DNA of 62,765 bases from UBA1306 sp964396415 (GCA_964396415.1 CAYNFM010000007.1:1-62765); one strand, 5' to 3'. Counted from the stretch's first letter, positions 1-7,448 are shown. The notes: generated from the sequence alone by a model not told the origin. Translations and numbers: made by a program.

Positions 1-244
1 GGTTACAATAGATTTGAGTCGCCGAAGGCGACGACATATAACTGCGACCGTCGTACAGCGTCCCCCAGGATGCCGAGACGCTGCACGACGGTTACAATAG
101 ATTTGAGTCGCCGAAGGCGACGACATATAACTGCGACCGTCGTATGACGACGGCGCATACAAATAAGCAGGGCGCCGTCGGCAAACGACGGTTACCTATC
201 CATGGCGTCGCGCTAGCGACGCACGTTCAATTGCGACCGTCGTA
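1..244 (+). repeat. Tandem array of hairpin-forming repeats upstream of tRNA-Gly
   Basis: Positions 1-55 and 90-144 are identical, and 190-244 is a diverged 55-bp copy that keeps both ends. Each copy ends with the same 12 nt that begin the tRNA (GCGACCGTCGTA) and has a small central hairpin. In the diverged copy the hairpin sequence changes (GTCGCC/GGCGAC becomes GCGTCGC/GCGACGC) but the pairing is kept. The two spacers are themselves long inverted repeats that extend the ACCGTCGT/ACGACGGT ends, about 16 and 21 bp of stem. The array begins inside a copy, so it continues left of the window. Function unknown; structure rather than sequence appears conserved. Confidence 0.8.
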
Positions 245-303
245 TACCGGTATTACCCGAGCTTCCCAAGCTCGTGAAGCGGGTTCGACTCCCGTCGGTC
301 GCT
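233..303 (+). tRNA. tRNA-Gly(CCC)
   Basis: A full cloverleaf can be drawn. The acceptor GCGACCG (233-239) pairs with CGGTCGC (296-302), followed by discriminator T303. The anticodon stem CGAGC/GCTCG encloses loop TTCCCAA with anticodon CCC. The T-arm has loop TTCGACT. The D-arm resembles bacterial glycine tRNAs. CCA is not encoded (CGA follows). The 3' half is repeated at 8154-8200, so this gene is the integration site of the downstream element and was rebuilt intact by the insertion. Confidence 0.9.
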
Positions 304-305
304 CG
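259..305 (+). repeat. attL: left 47-bp direct repeat (tRNA 3' half)
   Basis: Identical over 47 bp to 8154-8200. It covers the anticodon arm, T-arm and 3' acceptor strand of tRNA-Gly(CCC), plus 2 nt. Integration restored a complete tRNA on this side, as is usual for tRNA-targeting tyrosine recombinases. The crossover point within the 47 bp cannot be fixed from this sequence. Confidence 0.88.
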
Positions 306-346
306 ATCATGAAAGGCCTGCAAATAAAGGGCCTTTCGCTTCGACC
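305..346 (+). repeat. Direct repeat of the tRNA trailer (left copy)
   Basis: A 42-bp block containing the trailer hairpin, identical to 8311-8352; similarity continues 17 nt further with 3 mismatches. On the left it follows the tRNA directly. On the right it is separated from the tRNA fragment by a 110-bp insert (8201-8310). The original duplicated block was therefore probably about 100 bp. Confidence 0.8.
311..337 (+). terminator. Hairpin downstream of tRNA-Gly
   Basis: An 8-bp perfect stem, GAAAGGCC/GGCCTTTC, with an 11-nt loop lies 8 nt after the tRNA. It probably ends the tRNA transcript, although the tract after it (GCTTCG) is not a clear T-run. The same hairpin recurs at 8317-8343. Confidence 0.55.
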
Positions 347-376
347 GTAAGAACGGAGAAGCGTCAATTCACCCAG

Positions 377-399
377 ATGCACCCGAAAATGCACCTTTT
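377..399 (+). promoter_or_regulatory. Putative integrase arm-type sites (left)
   Basis: Two ATGCACC motifs start 12 bp apart at 377 and 389, the second within AAAATGCACCTTTT. The same pair with the same 12-bp spacing is found near the right end at 7997 and 8009. Shared short direct repeats near both ends of an integrative element are typical of integrase arm-binding sites; that role is inferred. Confidence 0.55.
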
Positions 400-416
400 C
401 GGGCGGGGAGGATTCG

Positions 417-1604
417 ATGCACGCTCCGTTTTCTCTTATGGCGAGGGTTCGACCGGCTACAGGGAAGCGCTACTGGTTTGCCAAATTCTGGAACGATGAG
501 AGGGGCCGCTATAGCCGATGGCGCGCCCTCGACGTTCCCTATGCCGGCCGGCGCGGGGGCCGAGACCAGGCCGCCGAAGCCGCCAAGGCCCTCGTTGATG
601 AAACTAGCCGAGACTCCGACCCCTTCGTCCTCGACTTCGTAGCCGCATTCTGGGCGCCGGATAGTCGACACGTCCGCTCCCGCGCCCTCGTCGACCGTCG
701 GCCACTCTCCCTCGACTACCTCGAGCATAACCGCCGGGCCCTCCGTCTACACCTCTCGCCCTTCCCTGGCTTCCAGACCCTCCGCATGTCCAAGCTCCGC
801 GCTGGCATCGTCCGAGATTGGCAGCTCTGGGCGCTCGAGCATGGTACCTCTCCTCGCGCGTGTAATGTCGCTCTTCAGGCCCTCCGCGTCCCGGTTCGCG
901 ATGCCGTGGCTCGCGGGGATATTCAGGCCGATCCGCTTTCCATCGTCAAGAAGGTCCCCGAGAGGCCGAAGGAGCGGGGAGTCCTCGGACCACGCGAGAT
1001 AGAGGCGCTTCTCCGCGCCCCGGAGGCGGATCCTCGTATTCGAGCCGCCGTCTTTCTCGGGGCCCTGGCCGGGCTCCGTCGGGGTGAAATCCGGGGCCTT
1101 CGCTGGGGCGATATCGACGAAGGGAAGGGCCTTCTCTATATCCGGCACAACGCGGTCGACTTCGAGGACGACAAAGCGCCGAAGACTGGAAGCGCGCGGA
1201 CGGTCCCGCTCCATGAGGCGGCCGCCGCCGCCCTCGAGGAGGTAGAAGCGCTATCGCCTTCGCTTCGCCCCAATGACTTTATTTTCTTCTCCCTCCAAAA
1301 ACCGGAGGCGCCTATTACGGGGCGAGCGCTCCTCGATGGATTCTGCCGGATGCTCGCCGCGATCGGGATCGACGAGGCGGAGCGCCGGCGGCGAAACCTG
1401 AACCTTCACGCGCTTAGGCATAGCTTCATCACCCTCGCCCGTTCGCTTGGAATGCCCGACGTTTCCGTTATGGCCCTGAGCGGACATAAGTCCCCTGAAA
1501 TGCTTACGCGGTACAGTCACGGGGCGCAAGTCCTCGACTTCTCTGCCGCTCGCGAAGCCCTCGAGAAGGCGGTCTCGCGGAAGGTAGTAGGGGGCGAGGC
1601 ATGA
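417..1604 (+). CDS. int: Tyrosine recombinase (site-specific integrase)
   Basis: A 395-aa phage-type integrase that would catalyse integration and excision at tRNA-Gly. The C-terminal catalytic domain shows the expected set: Arg in LAGLRRGE, a Lys in the following beta-hairpin (near DDKAPKTG), HALRH with His and Arg, His357 in LSGHKS and the nucleophile Tyr366 in MLTRYSH. The N-terminal part (about 60-180) fits SAM-like core-binding and arm-binding regions. The start is supported by a GGGGAGG Shine-Dalgarno 5 nt upstream. The gene lies just inside attL and reads inward. Its stop overlaps the next small gene (ATGA), which suggests coupled translation. Confidence 0.93.
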   Translation: MHAPFSLMARVRPATGKRYWFAKFWNDERGRYSRWRALDVPYAGRRGGRDQAAEAAKALVDETSRDSDPFVLDFVAAFWAPDSRHVRSRALVDRRPLSLDYLEHNRRALRLHLSPFPGFQTLRMSKLRAGIVRDWQLWALEHGTSPRACNVALQALRVPVRDAVARGDIQADPLSIVKKVPERPKERGVLGPREIEALLRAPEADPRIRAAVFLGALAGLRRGEIRGLRWGDIDEGKGLLYIRHNAVDFEDDKAPKTGSARTVPLHEAAAAALEEVEALSPSLRPNDFIFFSLQKPEAPITGRALLDGFCRMLAAIGIDEAERRRRNLNLHALRHSFITLARSLGMPDVSVMALSGHKSPEMLTRYSHGAQVLDFSAAREALEKAVSRKVVGGEA

Positions 1605-1762
1605 CGGCCCTCGAGATCCTCCGCGACCGCCTCGTGGCCGCCCAGGCCGACGCGTTCCGAGTCTATGAGCTCGATAGGGACAAGCCGTCCGGGGCCTTCG
1701 CCTCGGGCCGCTACGATGGGCTGAAGCAAGCGATCGAAATACTTGACAAGGTGCGGCCGTGA
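1601..1762 (+). CDS. Small protein A, downstream of the integrase (53 aa)
   Basis: A 53-aa ORF whose ATG overlaps the integrase stop (ATGA). It is predicted mostly helical and contains the phrase KPSGAFASGRYDGL. Its C-terminal half resembles the next protein (KPSDFSNGYRAGVID), so the two are probably tandem paralogues. Codon use matches the integrase. No known family was recognised. Overlaps on both sides argue that it is translated as part of the integrase operon. Confidence 0.6.
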   Translation: MTALEILRDRLVAAQADAFRVYELDRDKPSGAFASGRYDGLKQAIEILDKVRP

Positions 1763-1935
1763 CGAACTGCGAGGCGCTCGAGCTGGTACAGGAAATCCTC
1801 GCCATGAAGGTAGAGTCCGCTACGGCTCAAGTAAACGCAAAACCGAGTGATTTCTCGAATGGATACCGGGCAGGTGTCATTGACTGCCTTGGGCTTGTGA
1901 ATGAACTAGTCCAAGGGAGCAAAAAGGCCATATAG
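1759..1935 (+). CDS. Small protein B, paralogue of small protein A (58 aa)
   Basis: A GTG-started 58-aa ORF overlapping the stop of small protein A (GTGA). It shares the KPS-x-F-x-x-G-Y/R-x-x-G pattern with it and is likewise predicted helical. It is followed by the AT-rich cargo region, so it probably ends the integrase operon. Function unknown. Confidence 0.5.
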   Translation: MTNCEALELVQEILAMKVESATAQVNAKPSDFSNGYRAGVIDCLGLVNELVQGSKKAI

Positions 1936-2097
1936 AGCAAGGGAGCTCCACAACGCCCCGGATAGTGAGTTAGACCGCCGGGCTGTACTTTTTAGTCAAG
2001 AAAGAGCGACCAGAAATGTATATTGACAGGATTGGAATGTGTACTCTCCAATAGATGGGGGATTCTCTATCGCATAGTGAAAACCGGAGGCTGGATC

Positions 2098-3078
2098 ATG
2101 GTAAAATCAAATGGTTTTGCAAGAAAAATTGTGTTCCTATTTTTATTTGCTTCAATATCCGTAATCACTACATCATCACAGGATTTCAAGAATAGCTATT
2201 GGATGGATTCAAAGGATGATATTAAAAAGCAAGAAGATCCCAATTTTTCTATCATTCAAAAAATATCATTTAACGGGAAAGACATACCTCTGCCTTTTGT
2301 AATTAACGGTGGAAATTTAAGTGTTGGCGTTTCGAGAGAAATGTTAAACGGCCAAAATATTGGGATATCTTACGGATTTTTCAATGAAAAACTATCATGC
2401 GGAATATTGGATTTTGCTTTTACCGCGGAGGCAAAAGATGAACTAATTGAAAACTTGACTGCTTTTTTTGGAGAGAAAACTTTGTTTAAGAATATCGATC
2501 CATTGCCTCAGACTGATTGGGCTCAATTACTAATTGATAATTTTCAAGTTTTGATACTCGAAGATGTATATGTCTATTTTTGTGTATCTAATGGAAAGTC
2601 TATGCTAGAAGAAATTATAAATAATCCTTCCTCAACGAATCCAGGCATAGAACTATATTTTTTTAATTCTCTGCGAAGTAAAGTGTGCGTGCTTTCAAAT
2701 TATATCCCAGGCCATATAATTGTGATATTTAATGAAAATATTTCTCATCTTTCAGGTATTTATTCAACTTTAGATGAATCTGAAGGTGATCAAATATTTA
2801 TAATCGATAATACCCTGTATCATTGCATAACTAACTCCGCTAGAACTGATTTCGACCAGTATCCATACTACGTAAATAAATTTAAATTAAATGATTTAAA
2901 GGTCTATCAATACAAGAACAAAGATAATCCAGGCATATTCTTGAATGTTGATGGATTTACCGGTCCATATGTTTTAAGATCCAATTCGAAGCCCAAAGCT
3001 CAAGAAATAATTTCTGAAATTAATAGCGCAAATGATCGAGTAGATAAATATAAAGAAAATCGACAAATCATTAAATAG
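2098..3078 (+). CDS. AT-rich secreted cargo protein, function unknown
   Basis: A 326-aa protein with a classical signal peptide: basic start, hydrophobic KIVFLFLFASISVITT, then small residues and Gln. It is probably exported to the periplasm or cell surface. An upstream in-frame start exists at 2023, but ATG 2098 has a GGAGG 5-10 nt upstream and begins directly at the signal peptide. The mature part is mixed alpha/beta with no recognised motif. Base composition is far more AT-rich than every neighbouring gene, and it is flanked by gene-poor DNA, which suggests a separately acquired cargo (moron-like) gene. Confidence 0.7.
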   Translation: MVKSNGFARKIVFLFLFASISVITTSSQDFKNSYWMDSKDDIKKQEDPNFSIIQKISFNGKDIPLPFVINGGNLSVGVSREMLNGQNIGISYGFFNEKLSCGILDFAFTAEAKDELIENLTAFFGEKTLFKNIDPLPQTDWAQLLIDNFQVLILEDVYVYFCVSNGKSMLEEIINNPSSTNPGIELYFFNSLRSKVCVLSNYIPGHIIVIFNENISHLSGIYSTLDESEGDQIFIIDNTLYHCITNSARTDFDQYPYYVNKFKLNDLKVYQYKNKDNPGIFLNVDGFTGPYVLRSNSKPKAQEIISEINSANDRVDKYKENRQIIK

Positions 3079-3511
3079 TTCCCATGTTGCCTCAAGGAGC
3101 ACGAGGCTGGCTCAACCTGCCCGTTTTTAGGTAGCCTCTCACGCGCGAGGGGCTGCCGAAGAATCTCTCTTTGACGTGCAAGCCTCGCCGAGTTGCCGAG
3201 TTGCCTTCACTCACCGCATTTGGTACAGTTCGCATGACGGTAACACGTAGGATCGGTCTTTGTGTTCATCACGTGGACGCGTTGGATCGATGGGCGGCCG
3301 AAGTCATGGGCGTTTAGCGCTGTCGTGATTCGGAATTTCCCCCTTCACCGTACACGCTGCCGTTGCCAGGTAAGAACGATGCAAGAGTCCTCCCATCCCA
3401 ACCTATAATTCGGGGAATAATCAGATTGATATCGGTTGATATCAAGACAGTAATGTAAGCGTTCTTTTCTCTCTTGCCTTTATTTCTTATCGGGGTGTAT
3501 TATCCAATTCA
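3079..3511. other. Intergenic region with possible operator
   Basis: No convincing gene was seen. It contains an inverted repeat AGCCTCTC/GAGGGGCT near 3133-3155. Two direct TTGATATC motifs at 3426-3433 and 3436-3443 lie about 70 bp before the gene at 3512 and could be a repressor-binding site. The composition is intermediate between the AT-rich cargo and the GC-rich module. Confidence 0.4.
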
Positions 3512-3886
3512 ATGAAGGGTATTGCGGGTATTGATCGGCCTTTATACGACATTATTGCAGCGACGCCGTTAGATAAAACTCATGCGGCGATAAACCGCGA
3601 CGTTGACAATTTTGGACAATGCCGCATCTATTGGAAATCCAAGAAACCGCCTTTTACTGAAAAGCCGATTCATCGTGATTCATATAAACATATCAAGCCG
3701 ATTTTTTCTCAAGTAACTTGCGAACAATTTCGTGTTCAGTTTATGTCGGGACATTGGACCCGTAGAGAAGTCGCACAACTTTTTGGAAAATCGCGCGAGA
3801 CCGTCCGGGGCTGGCTCGGTATTTCAGACCCCGACCATGTTTTACCGCTTTCATTTGACGAATTGCTAAAGCTCGCAAGGCGTTAG
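3512..3886 (+). CDS. Putative HTH DNA-binding protein (124 aa)
   Basis: The C-terminal third contains a probable helix-turn-helix, WTRREVAQLFGKSRETVRGW (about residues 82-101), of the kind used to bind operators. The N-terminal part has no recognised domain. It sits between the cargo and the replication module and is preceded by a GATATC direct repeat, so a repressor or activator of element genes is plausible. The start is uncertain because no strong Shine-Dalgarno is visible. AT content is higher than in the replication genes. Confidence 0.55.
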   Translation: MKGIAGIDRPLYDIIAATPLDKTHAAINRDVDNFGQCRIYWKSKKPPFTEKPIHRDSYKHIKPIFSQVTCEQFRVQFMSGHWTRREVAQLFGKSRETVRGWLGISDPDHVLPLSFDELLKLARR

Positions 3887-4089
3887 TTCTTTTGTGCATA
3901 GCGTGGTCGTTGACTACGTTGAAATAGGAAAACCGGGAACAACTACCCGAGAGGGCGGTTTACCCCGGCGGGACGCCCCGCAAGCGTCTAGGGTCCGCAA
4001 TTGCCTTCGGGTGATTAAATGCTAAGGCCTGCCACTCGCGAATTCCCCGTACCGAGTACTCGGTACGGGGTTATTCGAGGTGTCAGGTC
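3887..4089 (+). promoter_or_regulatory. Leader region with perfect 26-bp palindrome
   Basis: This stretch carries no gene. A perfect palindrome at 4045-4070 (half-site CCCCGTACCGAGT) ends 19 nt before the ATG of the excisionase-like gene. It could be a dimeric repressor operator or, as RNA, a strong hairpin in the leader. The GC-rich part at 3950-4010 also looks able to fold. Confidence 0.5.
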
Positions 4090-4275
4090 ATGGAAAACCT
4101 GCTTACCATTTCCGAAGTCTCTGCCCTTCTCCACAGGTCGAAGCCTTCTCTAAACCGCGACCTCGCCGCTGGCCGTTTACCGTGCGTAAGGCTTGGGCGA
4201 TCCGTTCGCTTCCGGCAAGCGGACATCGAGCGTTTATCGCGCGAGGGCTTTGCTCTCTCGGCTAACGAGGCCTAG
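4090..4275 (+). CDS. Excisionase-type / MerR-like HTH protein (61 aa)
   Basis: A 61-aa single-domain winged HTH of the HTH_17/excisionase type. LLTISEVSALLHRSKPSLNR forms the HTH, and LPCVRLGRSVRFRQADIERL is the wing and terminal helix. Such proteins direct excision or act as small regulators in integrative elements. Length is normal for the family. It opens the replication-module operon and lies just downstream of a perfect palindrome that it or another repressor may bind. An overlapping frame at 4080-4265 is a shadow. Confidence 0.82.
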   Translation: MENLLTISEVSALLHRSKPSLNRDLAAGRLPCVRLGRSVRFRQADIERLSREGFALSANEA

Positions 4276-4277
4276 TC

Positions 4278-4484
4278 ATGACGCCCACGGAAACGCCGGG
4301 CGCGCGTGAAGAGCGCCTCTTCCGAATCGCTGAACCTCACCTTCGAAAACTCCTTCGTGACTCACCCGCCTTTGGGTTGGTCAAGCTCGAGCTAGTCATG
4401 GCCGAGGACGATATCGGCCGAATTGTTTATGGCGCGGAAGTTAGCCGCAAGCTCGCGCCCCACGCGGATAGAGGGCATCAATGA
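4278..4484 (+). CDS. Small hypothetical protein (68 aa)
   Basis: Begins 2 nt after the excisionase-like gene and overlaps the next gene by ATGA. GC-rich codon use fits the module. The protein is charged and helical (EERLFRIAEPHLRKLLRD). No family was recognised. Tight packing supports expression as part of the operon. Confidence 0.55.
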   Translation: MTPTETPGAREERLFRIAEPHLRKLLRDSPAFGLVKLELVMAEDDIGRIVYGAEVSRKLAPHADRGHQ

Positions 4485-4660
4485 ACGCCCTTCGTGAAAG
4501 CCCTATTGTCGAAATTCGAAATTCATTCATCTCGATCGCGATGGCTCTTGGCGTTCGCGCGCTCAAATGTAAAGACTTCGAAGCGTATCGCGAATGGCAA
4601 AACCTCGCCGACAAAGCCGCGCTATGGAGTCCGAGCCGTGGCTATGAAGTTCCGCAGTGA
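4481..4660 (+). CDS. Small hypothetical protein (59 aa)
   Basis: The ATG overlaps the preceding stop (ATGA), and its stop overlaps the GTG of the helicase gene (GTGA). This frame, not the neighbouring frame at 4494-4679, fits the coupled architecture. It has a short helical segment, then WQNLADKAALW. No family was recognised. Confidence 0.55.
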   Translation: MNALRESPIVEIRNSFISIAMALGVRALKCKDFEAYREWQNLADKAALWSPSRGYEVPQ

Positions 4661-6483
4661 GCGCCGCCTCATTGCGTGACGCCCTCCGGGGCCGCTTGTA
4701 TTCAACTATCGGAACGCTCTGCCTTGAGGCTGAAGCCGCGATGAAAAAGCTCGAACCGCTTCTCTTGGACGAGGAGCCCGTAGAGGAGGCCGCGAAGCCC
4801 CAGATCCGCGAGGCCTACGCCGTGACGGCCCGCATCGCATCGAAGCGCGTGTCAGGCAAGGGCCTCGTCGCGCTCCACAAAGCGGACTTGGAGATTGGCG
4901 AAGAGCTGGCCCGCTCGGGGTTCGAGCGCCGATCCCTGGAACTCGGCCGATTCGTGAACCTCTGGTTAACCCTCGGTTCAGCCCTCGGGGCGGATATGCC
5001 CGACCATGCGGCCGACAAAGCAGAGTACGACGAGGCCGTGGAGGTCCTCTTCGCCGAGGAGACGCGCCGCGCCCGGCTCGCGGCGCTCCCTCGCGGTATG
5101 ACTTGCGGTGAGCTCCTCGCTACTGATTTTCCTCCGCCTCAATGGATCGTCCCGGACCTCCTCGTCTCGGGCCTTACGATCCTGGCCGGCGCCCCGAAGC
5201 TCGGGAAGTCCTGGCTTGCCCTCGCCCTGGGCTCCGCGGTCGGCTCCGCGGGCGCCGTCCTGGGCCGCTATCGCGTCGAAAGGCGCCGCGCCCTGTATCT
5301 TGCCCTGGAGGATACGCCGCGCCGCCTCAAGAACCGCCTCGAGAAGATTGGGGCGACCCGCGATGCCTGTCTCGACCTCTTCACGCAGTGGCGAAGCGGC
5401 GCCGAGGGAATAGCGGACCTTGACGCCTACCTCGAGGAATACCCCGAGACCAAGTTGGTATTGATCGACACCCTAGCCCGTTTCCGAGGCGTCCCCCAGG
5501 GCGACGACCGGTATGCCGCAGACTATGCGGCCGCCGCGGCGATCAAGGCCGTCGCCGACAAACATGATTGCGCTATCGTCCTCATTCACCACGTCCGCAA
5601 GATGGCCGCCGAGGACATCATGGATACCGTATCCGGGACAAACGGCCTCAATGGCGCCGCCGATTCAACTTGGGTACTCACCCGAGCGCGGGGCGAGGCT
5701 GACGCGTCCCTCTTCATAACTGGCCGCGACGTCGAAGAGCAGACACTGGCGCTCCGCTTCGATAGCGTGTGCGGGACCTGGGCGGTCCTCGGCGACGCGG
5801 CCGACTACGCACACAGCCGGGAGCGGCGCGAGGTCCTCGATGCCGTCCCGCTCGAGCCCGAGGCGAGGAAGACGAAGGATATTGTCGTCCGGATCGGGAA
5901 GAAAGCCGCCGCCGTCTCTCGACTTCTCGAGAAGCTCGAGGCCGAAGGCCTCGTCTTCTCTCCGGCTTACGGGCAGTGGAGCCGTAGAGGCGGTAAAAGT
6001 GGTAATTCGGTAAAAGTGGAAACTGAGGTAAAGGAACCTAGGCAGGGTACTTTTACTCTTTTACCGGATTTACCACTAGATACACCTTTACCGGATTTAC
6101 CCTCTTCTATGCCTACCTCGGAGCATATCGCGGGCCTCTCCCCTGCCGGCGCTGCGCGCTTAGCGGAGATCAAGGCCGAAGAACGCGAGCGCACCGCGCA
6201 GGCCGTCGCCCAGTGGAGCGATGAGGAGGCGCAAGCGGCTATCGCTCAGGTCGAAGGCCACCTCAGCACAGCGATCGCGTTGCGGCGCCTCATGGCCGAG
6301 ACCCCGGCCCTGGCCGGCAAGCCCGTCCCGCTCGATCCTGGGCAGAATTCTGCCACTCCTCCGCAGGATGAGGAACTTATGACCGCCGAGCCTGCCCCGG
6401 CCGCGGGCCCGCCGCAAAGGAAAGGGCCTTCTCTCGAGGTCGAATGGTCCGACCTCGGCTTCGAGGGGGCCGGGAGTGAATGA
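4657..6483 (+). CDS. RepA-like AAA/RecA-fold replication helicase
   Basis: A 608-aa protein with an ATPase domain of the AAA_25/RepA type. Walker A is GAPKLGKS (178-185), Walker B is LVLIDT (Asp271), and IVLIHHVRK near 308-316 is a typical sensor motif. The order SGLTILAGAPKLGKSW, then ALYLALED, is characteristic of hexameric replicative helicases of plasmids and satellites. The N-terminal 150 residues are helical and unassigned. Residues about 446-482 are a low-complexity Pro/Leu linker encoded by the repeat-rich stretch 5992-6101, followed by a helical C-terminus. It starts with GTG overlapping the upstream gene. It probably drives replication of the excised element. Confidence 0.85.
   Translation: MSAASLRDALRGRLYSTIGTLCLEAEAAMKKLEPLLLDEEPVEEAAKPQIREAYAVTARIASKRVSGKGLVALHKADLEIGEELARSGFERRSLELGRFVNLWLTLGSALGADMPDHAADKAEYDEAVEVLFAEETRRARLAALPRGMTCGELLATDFPPPQWIVPDLLVSGLTILAGAPKLGKSWLALALGSAVGSAGAVLGRYRVERRRALYLALEDTPRRLKNRLEKIGATRDACLDLFTQWRSGAEGIADLDAYLEEYPETKLVLIDTLARFRGVPQGDDRYAADYAAAAAIKAVADKHDCAIVLIHHVRKMAAEDIMDTVSGTNGLNGAADSTWVLTRARGEADASLFITGRDVEEQTLALRFDSVCGTWAVLGDAADYAHSRERREVLDAVPLEPEARKTKDIVVRIGKKAAAVSRLLEKLEAEGLVFSPAYGQWSRRGGKSGNSVKVETEVKEPRQGTFTLLPDLPLDTPLPDLPSSMPTSEHIAGLSPAGAARLAEIKAEERERTAQAVAQWSDEEAQAAIAQVEGHLSTAIALRRLMAETPALAGKPVPLDPGQNSATPPQDEELMTAEPAPAAGPPQRKGPSLEVEWSDLGFEGAGSE
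5992..6101 (+). repeat. Iteron-like GGTAAA/TTTACC cluster inside the helicase gene
   Basis: GGTAAA occurs at 5992, 6009 and 6027, and its complement TTTACC at 6060, 6069, 6087 and 6096. That is seven hexamers in 110 bp of otherwise GC-rich coding DNA. The segment is locally AT-rich and encodes only a low-complexity linker. Helicase-binding iterons and AT-rich unwinding DNA are expected near an origin, so this may be the element's replication origin. The function is inferred. Confidence 0.5.
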
Positions 6484-6727
6484 ACCGACCCCAAAGCGAG
6501 GCCGGGGGCGGCCGACGGGATCTACGAAGTTTCGCGGCCCCGCTGCGCGTGGGGCCGAAGCGTGCGCAGACAATGTACGCCTTCGGCTCCTCGTCCTCTC
6601 TATCGTGGCGCGACGTCTACCGGTAGCCTTCAGGTTTATCGATGCGGACGTGCTCAAGCGGCTTGAAGCGGATCTGGACCGTGAAATAGGCAGAGCTCTT
6701 CTCGAGGTCAAGCATGCGCCGCGTTGA
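6476..6727 (+). CDS. Small basic protein (83 aa), unknown
   Basis: GTG start overlapping the helicase C-terminus by 8 nt; the end overlaps the nuclease gene by 14 nt. The N-terminus is basic with a GRGRPTGS motif resembling an AT-hook, followed by a helical region (RFIDADVLKRLEADLDREIG). DNA binding is possible but unproven. Confidence 0.55.
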   Translation: MNEPTPKRGRGRPTGSTKFRGPAARGAEACADNVRLRLLVLSIVARRLPVAFRFIDADVLKRLEADLDREIGRALLEVKHAPR

Positions 6728-7103
6728 ACTGCCCGAGGCGGTCATCCTCCGATCGTGCCTCGCCTACCTTCAAGCTCGCGGAATATTCGCCTGGCGCAAT
6801 GGATCCGGTCGCGCACGCTTCGGCTCGGGATCTGCGGCACGCTGGGTCCAGTTCGGTATAGTCGGGGGCTCGGATATCCTGGGCGTGCTGCCCGATGGGC
6901 GGATCCTGGCGGTAGAAACGAAAGCGACTTGCGGCCGCACCTCGCCGGAACAGGATGCCTTCCTCGAGGCCATCCGGGGCGCCGGCGGTGTCGCGCTTGT
7001 CTGCCGGTCCGTCGACGACCTTATCGAGGGCCTTGAGGCGGCGGGCGTTCGGCTCGGCGAGCTGATAGGAAGGGCAAAATGCGAAGGTAGAGAAATGCGC
7101 TAA
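6714..7103 (+). CDS. VRR-NUC domain nuclease (129 aa)
   Basis: A compact single-domain VRR-NUC protein of the PD-(D/E)xK nuclease superfamily. GGSDILGVLPDGRILAVETK carries the catalytic Asp, Glu and Lys (D-x(n)-E-x-K), followed by SPEQDAFLEAIRGAGGVALV, the conserved Q/R helix and final strand. Length is typical for stand-alone phage VRR-NUC proteins, thought to process branched or replicating DNA. It is coupled to the preceding gene and belongs to the replication operon. Confidence 0.87.
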   Translation: MRRVELPEAVILRSCLAYLQARGIFAWRNGSGRARFGSGSAARWVQFGIVGGSDILGVLPDGRILAVETKATCGRTSPEQDAFLEAIRGAGGVALVCRSVDDLIEGLEAAGVRLGELIGRAKCEGREMR

Positions 7104-7163
7104 TAGAGGCGCAAAAGCCAGCAATTTACCGCTTAATGTGCATCATTCGGAGGAGTACAGTTG

Positions 7164-7448
7164 ATGGAAGCTGCCGTGAACAAGGGCCCCGCCACCTTAA
7201 GACCGAAGACCCCTACCCCTCGGGGTTGGGCGTGCTCGAGCTTGCACGCGCTTCGGCGCCGCATCGTGAAGGCGCTCCAAGAGCTCGAGGCGATGCAGGC
7301 TCCCGATAAGGACAAGCTTTCGAAATACCGTACGCTCTTCTATGGCTACAGCGTAGCCGCCTCTGTTCTCCGCGACGAGGAGCTCGACGGCTTCGGGAAA
7401 CGATTAGACGCGCTCGAGGATAGGGCGCAAAAGGAAGGTAGGCCATGA
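7164..7448 (+). CDS. Small coiled-coil protein (94 aa)
   Basis: ATG 7164 has a GGAGGA Shine-Dalgarno 8 nt upstream. After a basic Pro/Arg-rich start the protein is helical and probably coiled coil (RRRIVKALQELEAM; FGKRLDALEDRAQK). Function unknown. It overlaps the next gene by 4 nt. Confidence 0.55.
   Translation: MEAAVNKGPATLRPKTPTPRGWACSSLHALRRRIVKALQELEAMQAPDKDKLSKYRTLFYGYSVAASVLRDEELDGFGKRLDALEDRAQKEGRP

Noticed and set aside
1..244. Integron attC array or CRISPR
   Set aside because: The repeats are palindromic like attC sites but lack the RYYYAAC and GTTRRRY core motifs, and no cassette ORFs lie between them. The spacers are inverted repeats of unequal length, unlike CRISPR spacers.
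747..1214. Long minus-strand ORF inside the integrase
   Set aside because: Antisense frame in GC-rich coding DNA; the plus strand carries a complete integrase. Many similar long frames across 5-36 kb were set aside for the same reason.
3950..4040. Retroelement or riboswitch-like structured RNA before the excisionase-like gene
   Set aside because: The GC-rich stretch can fold, but no known riboswitch core or reverse transcriptase is present.
4494..4679. Alternative ORF over the gene at 4481-4660
   Set aside because: It breaks the ATGA and GTGA overlaps formed by the 4481-4660 frame and has poorer codon use.
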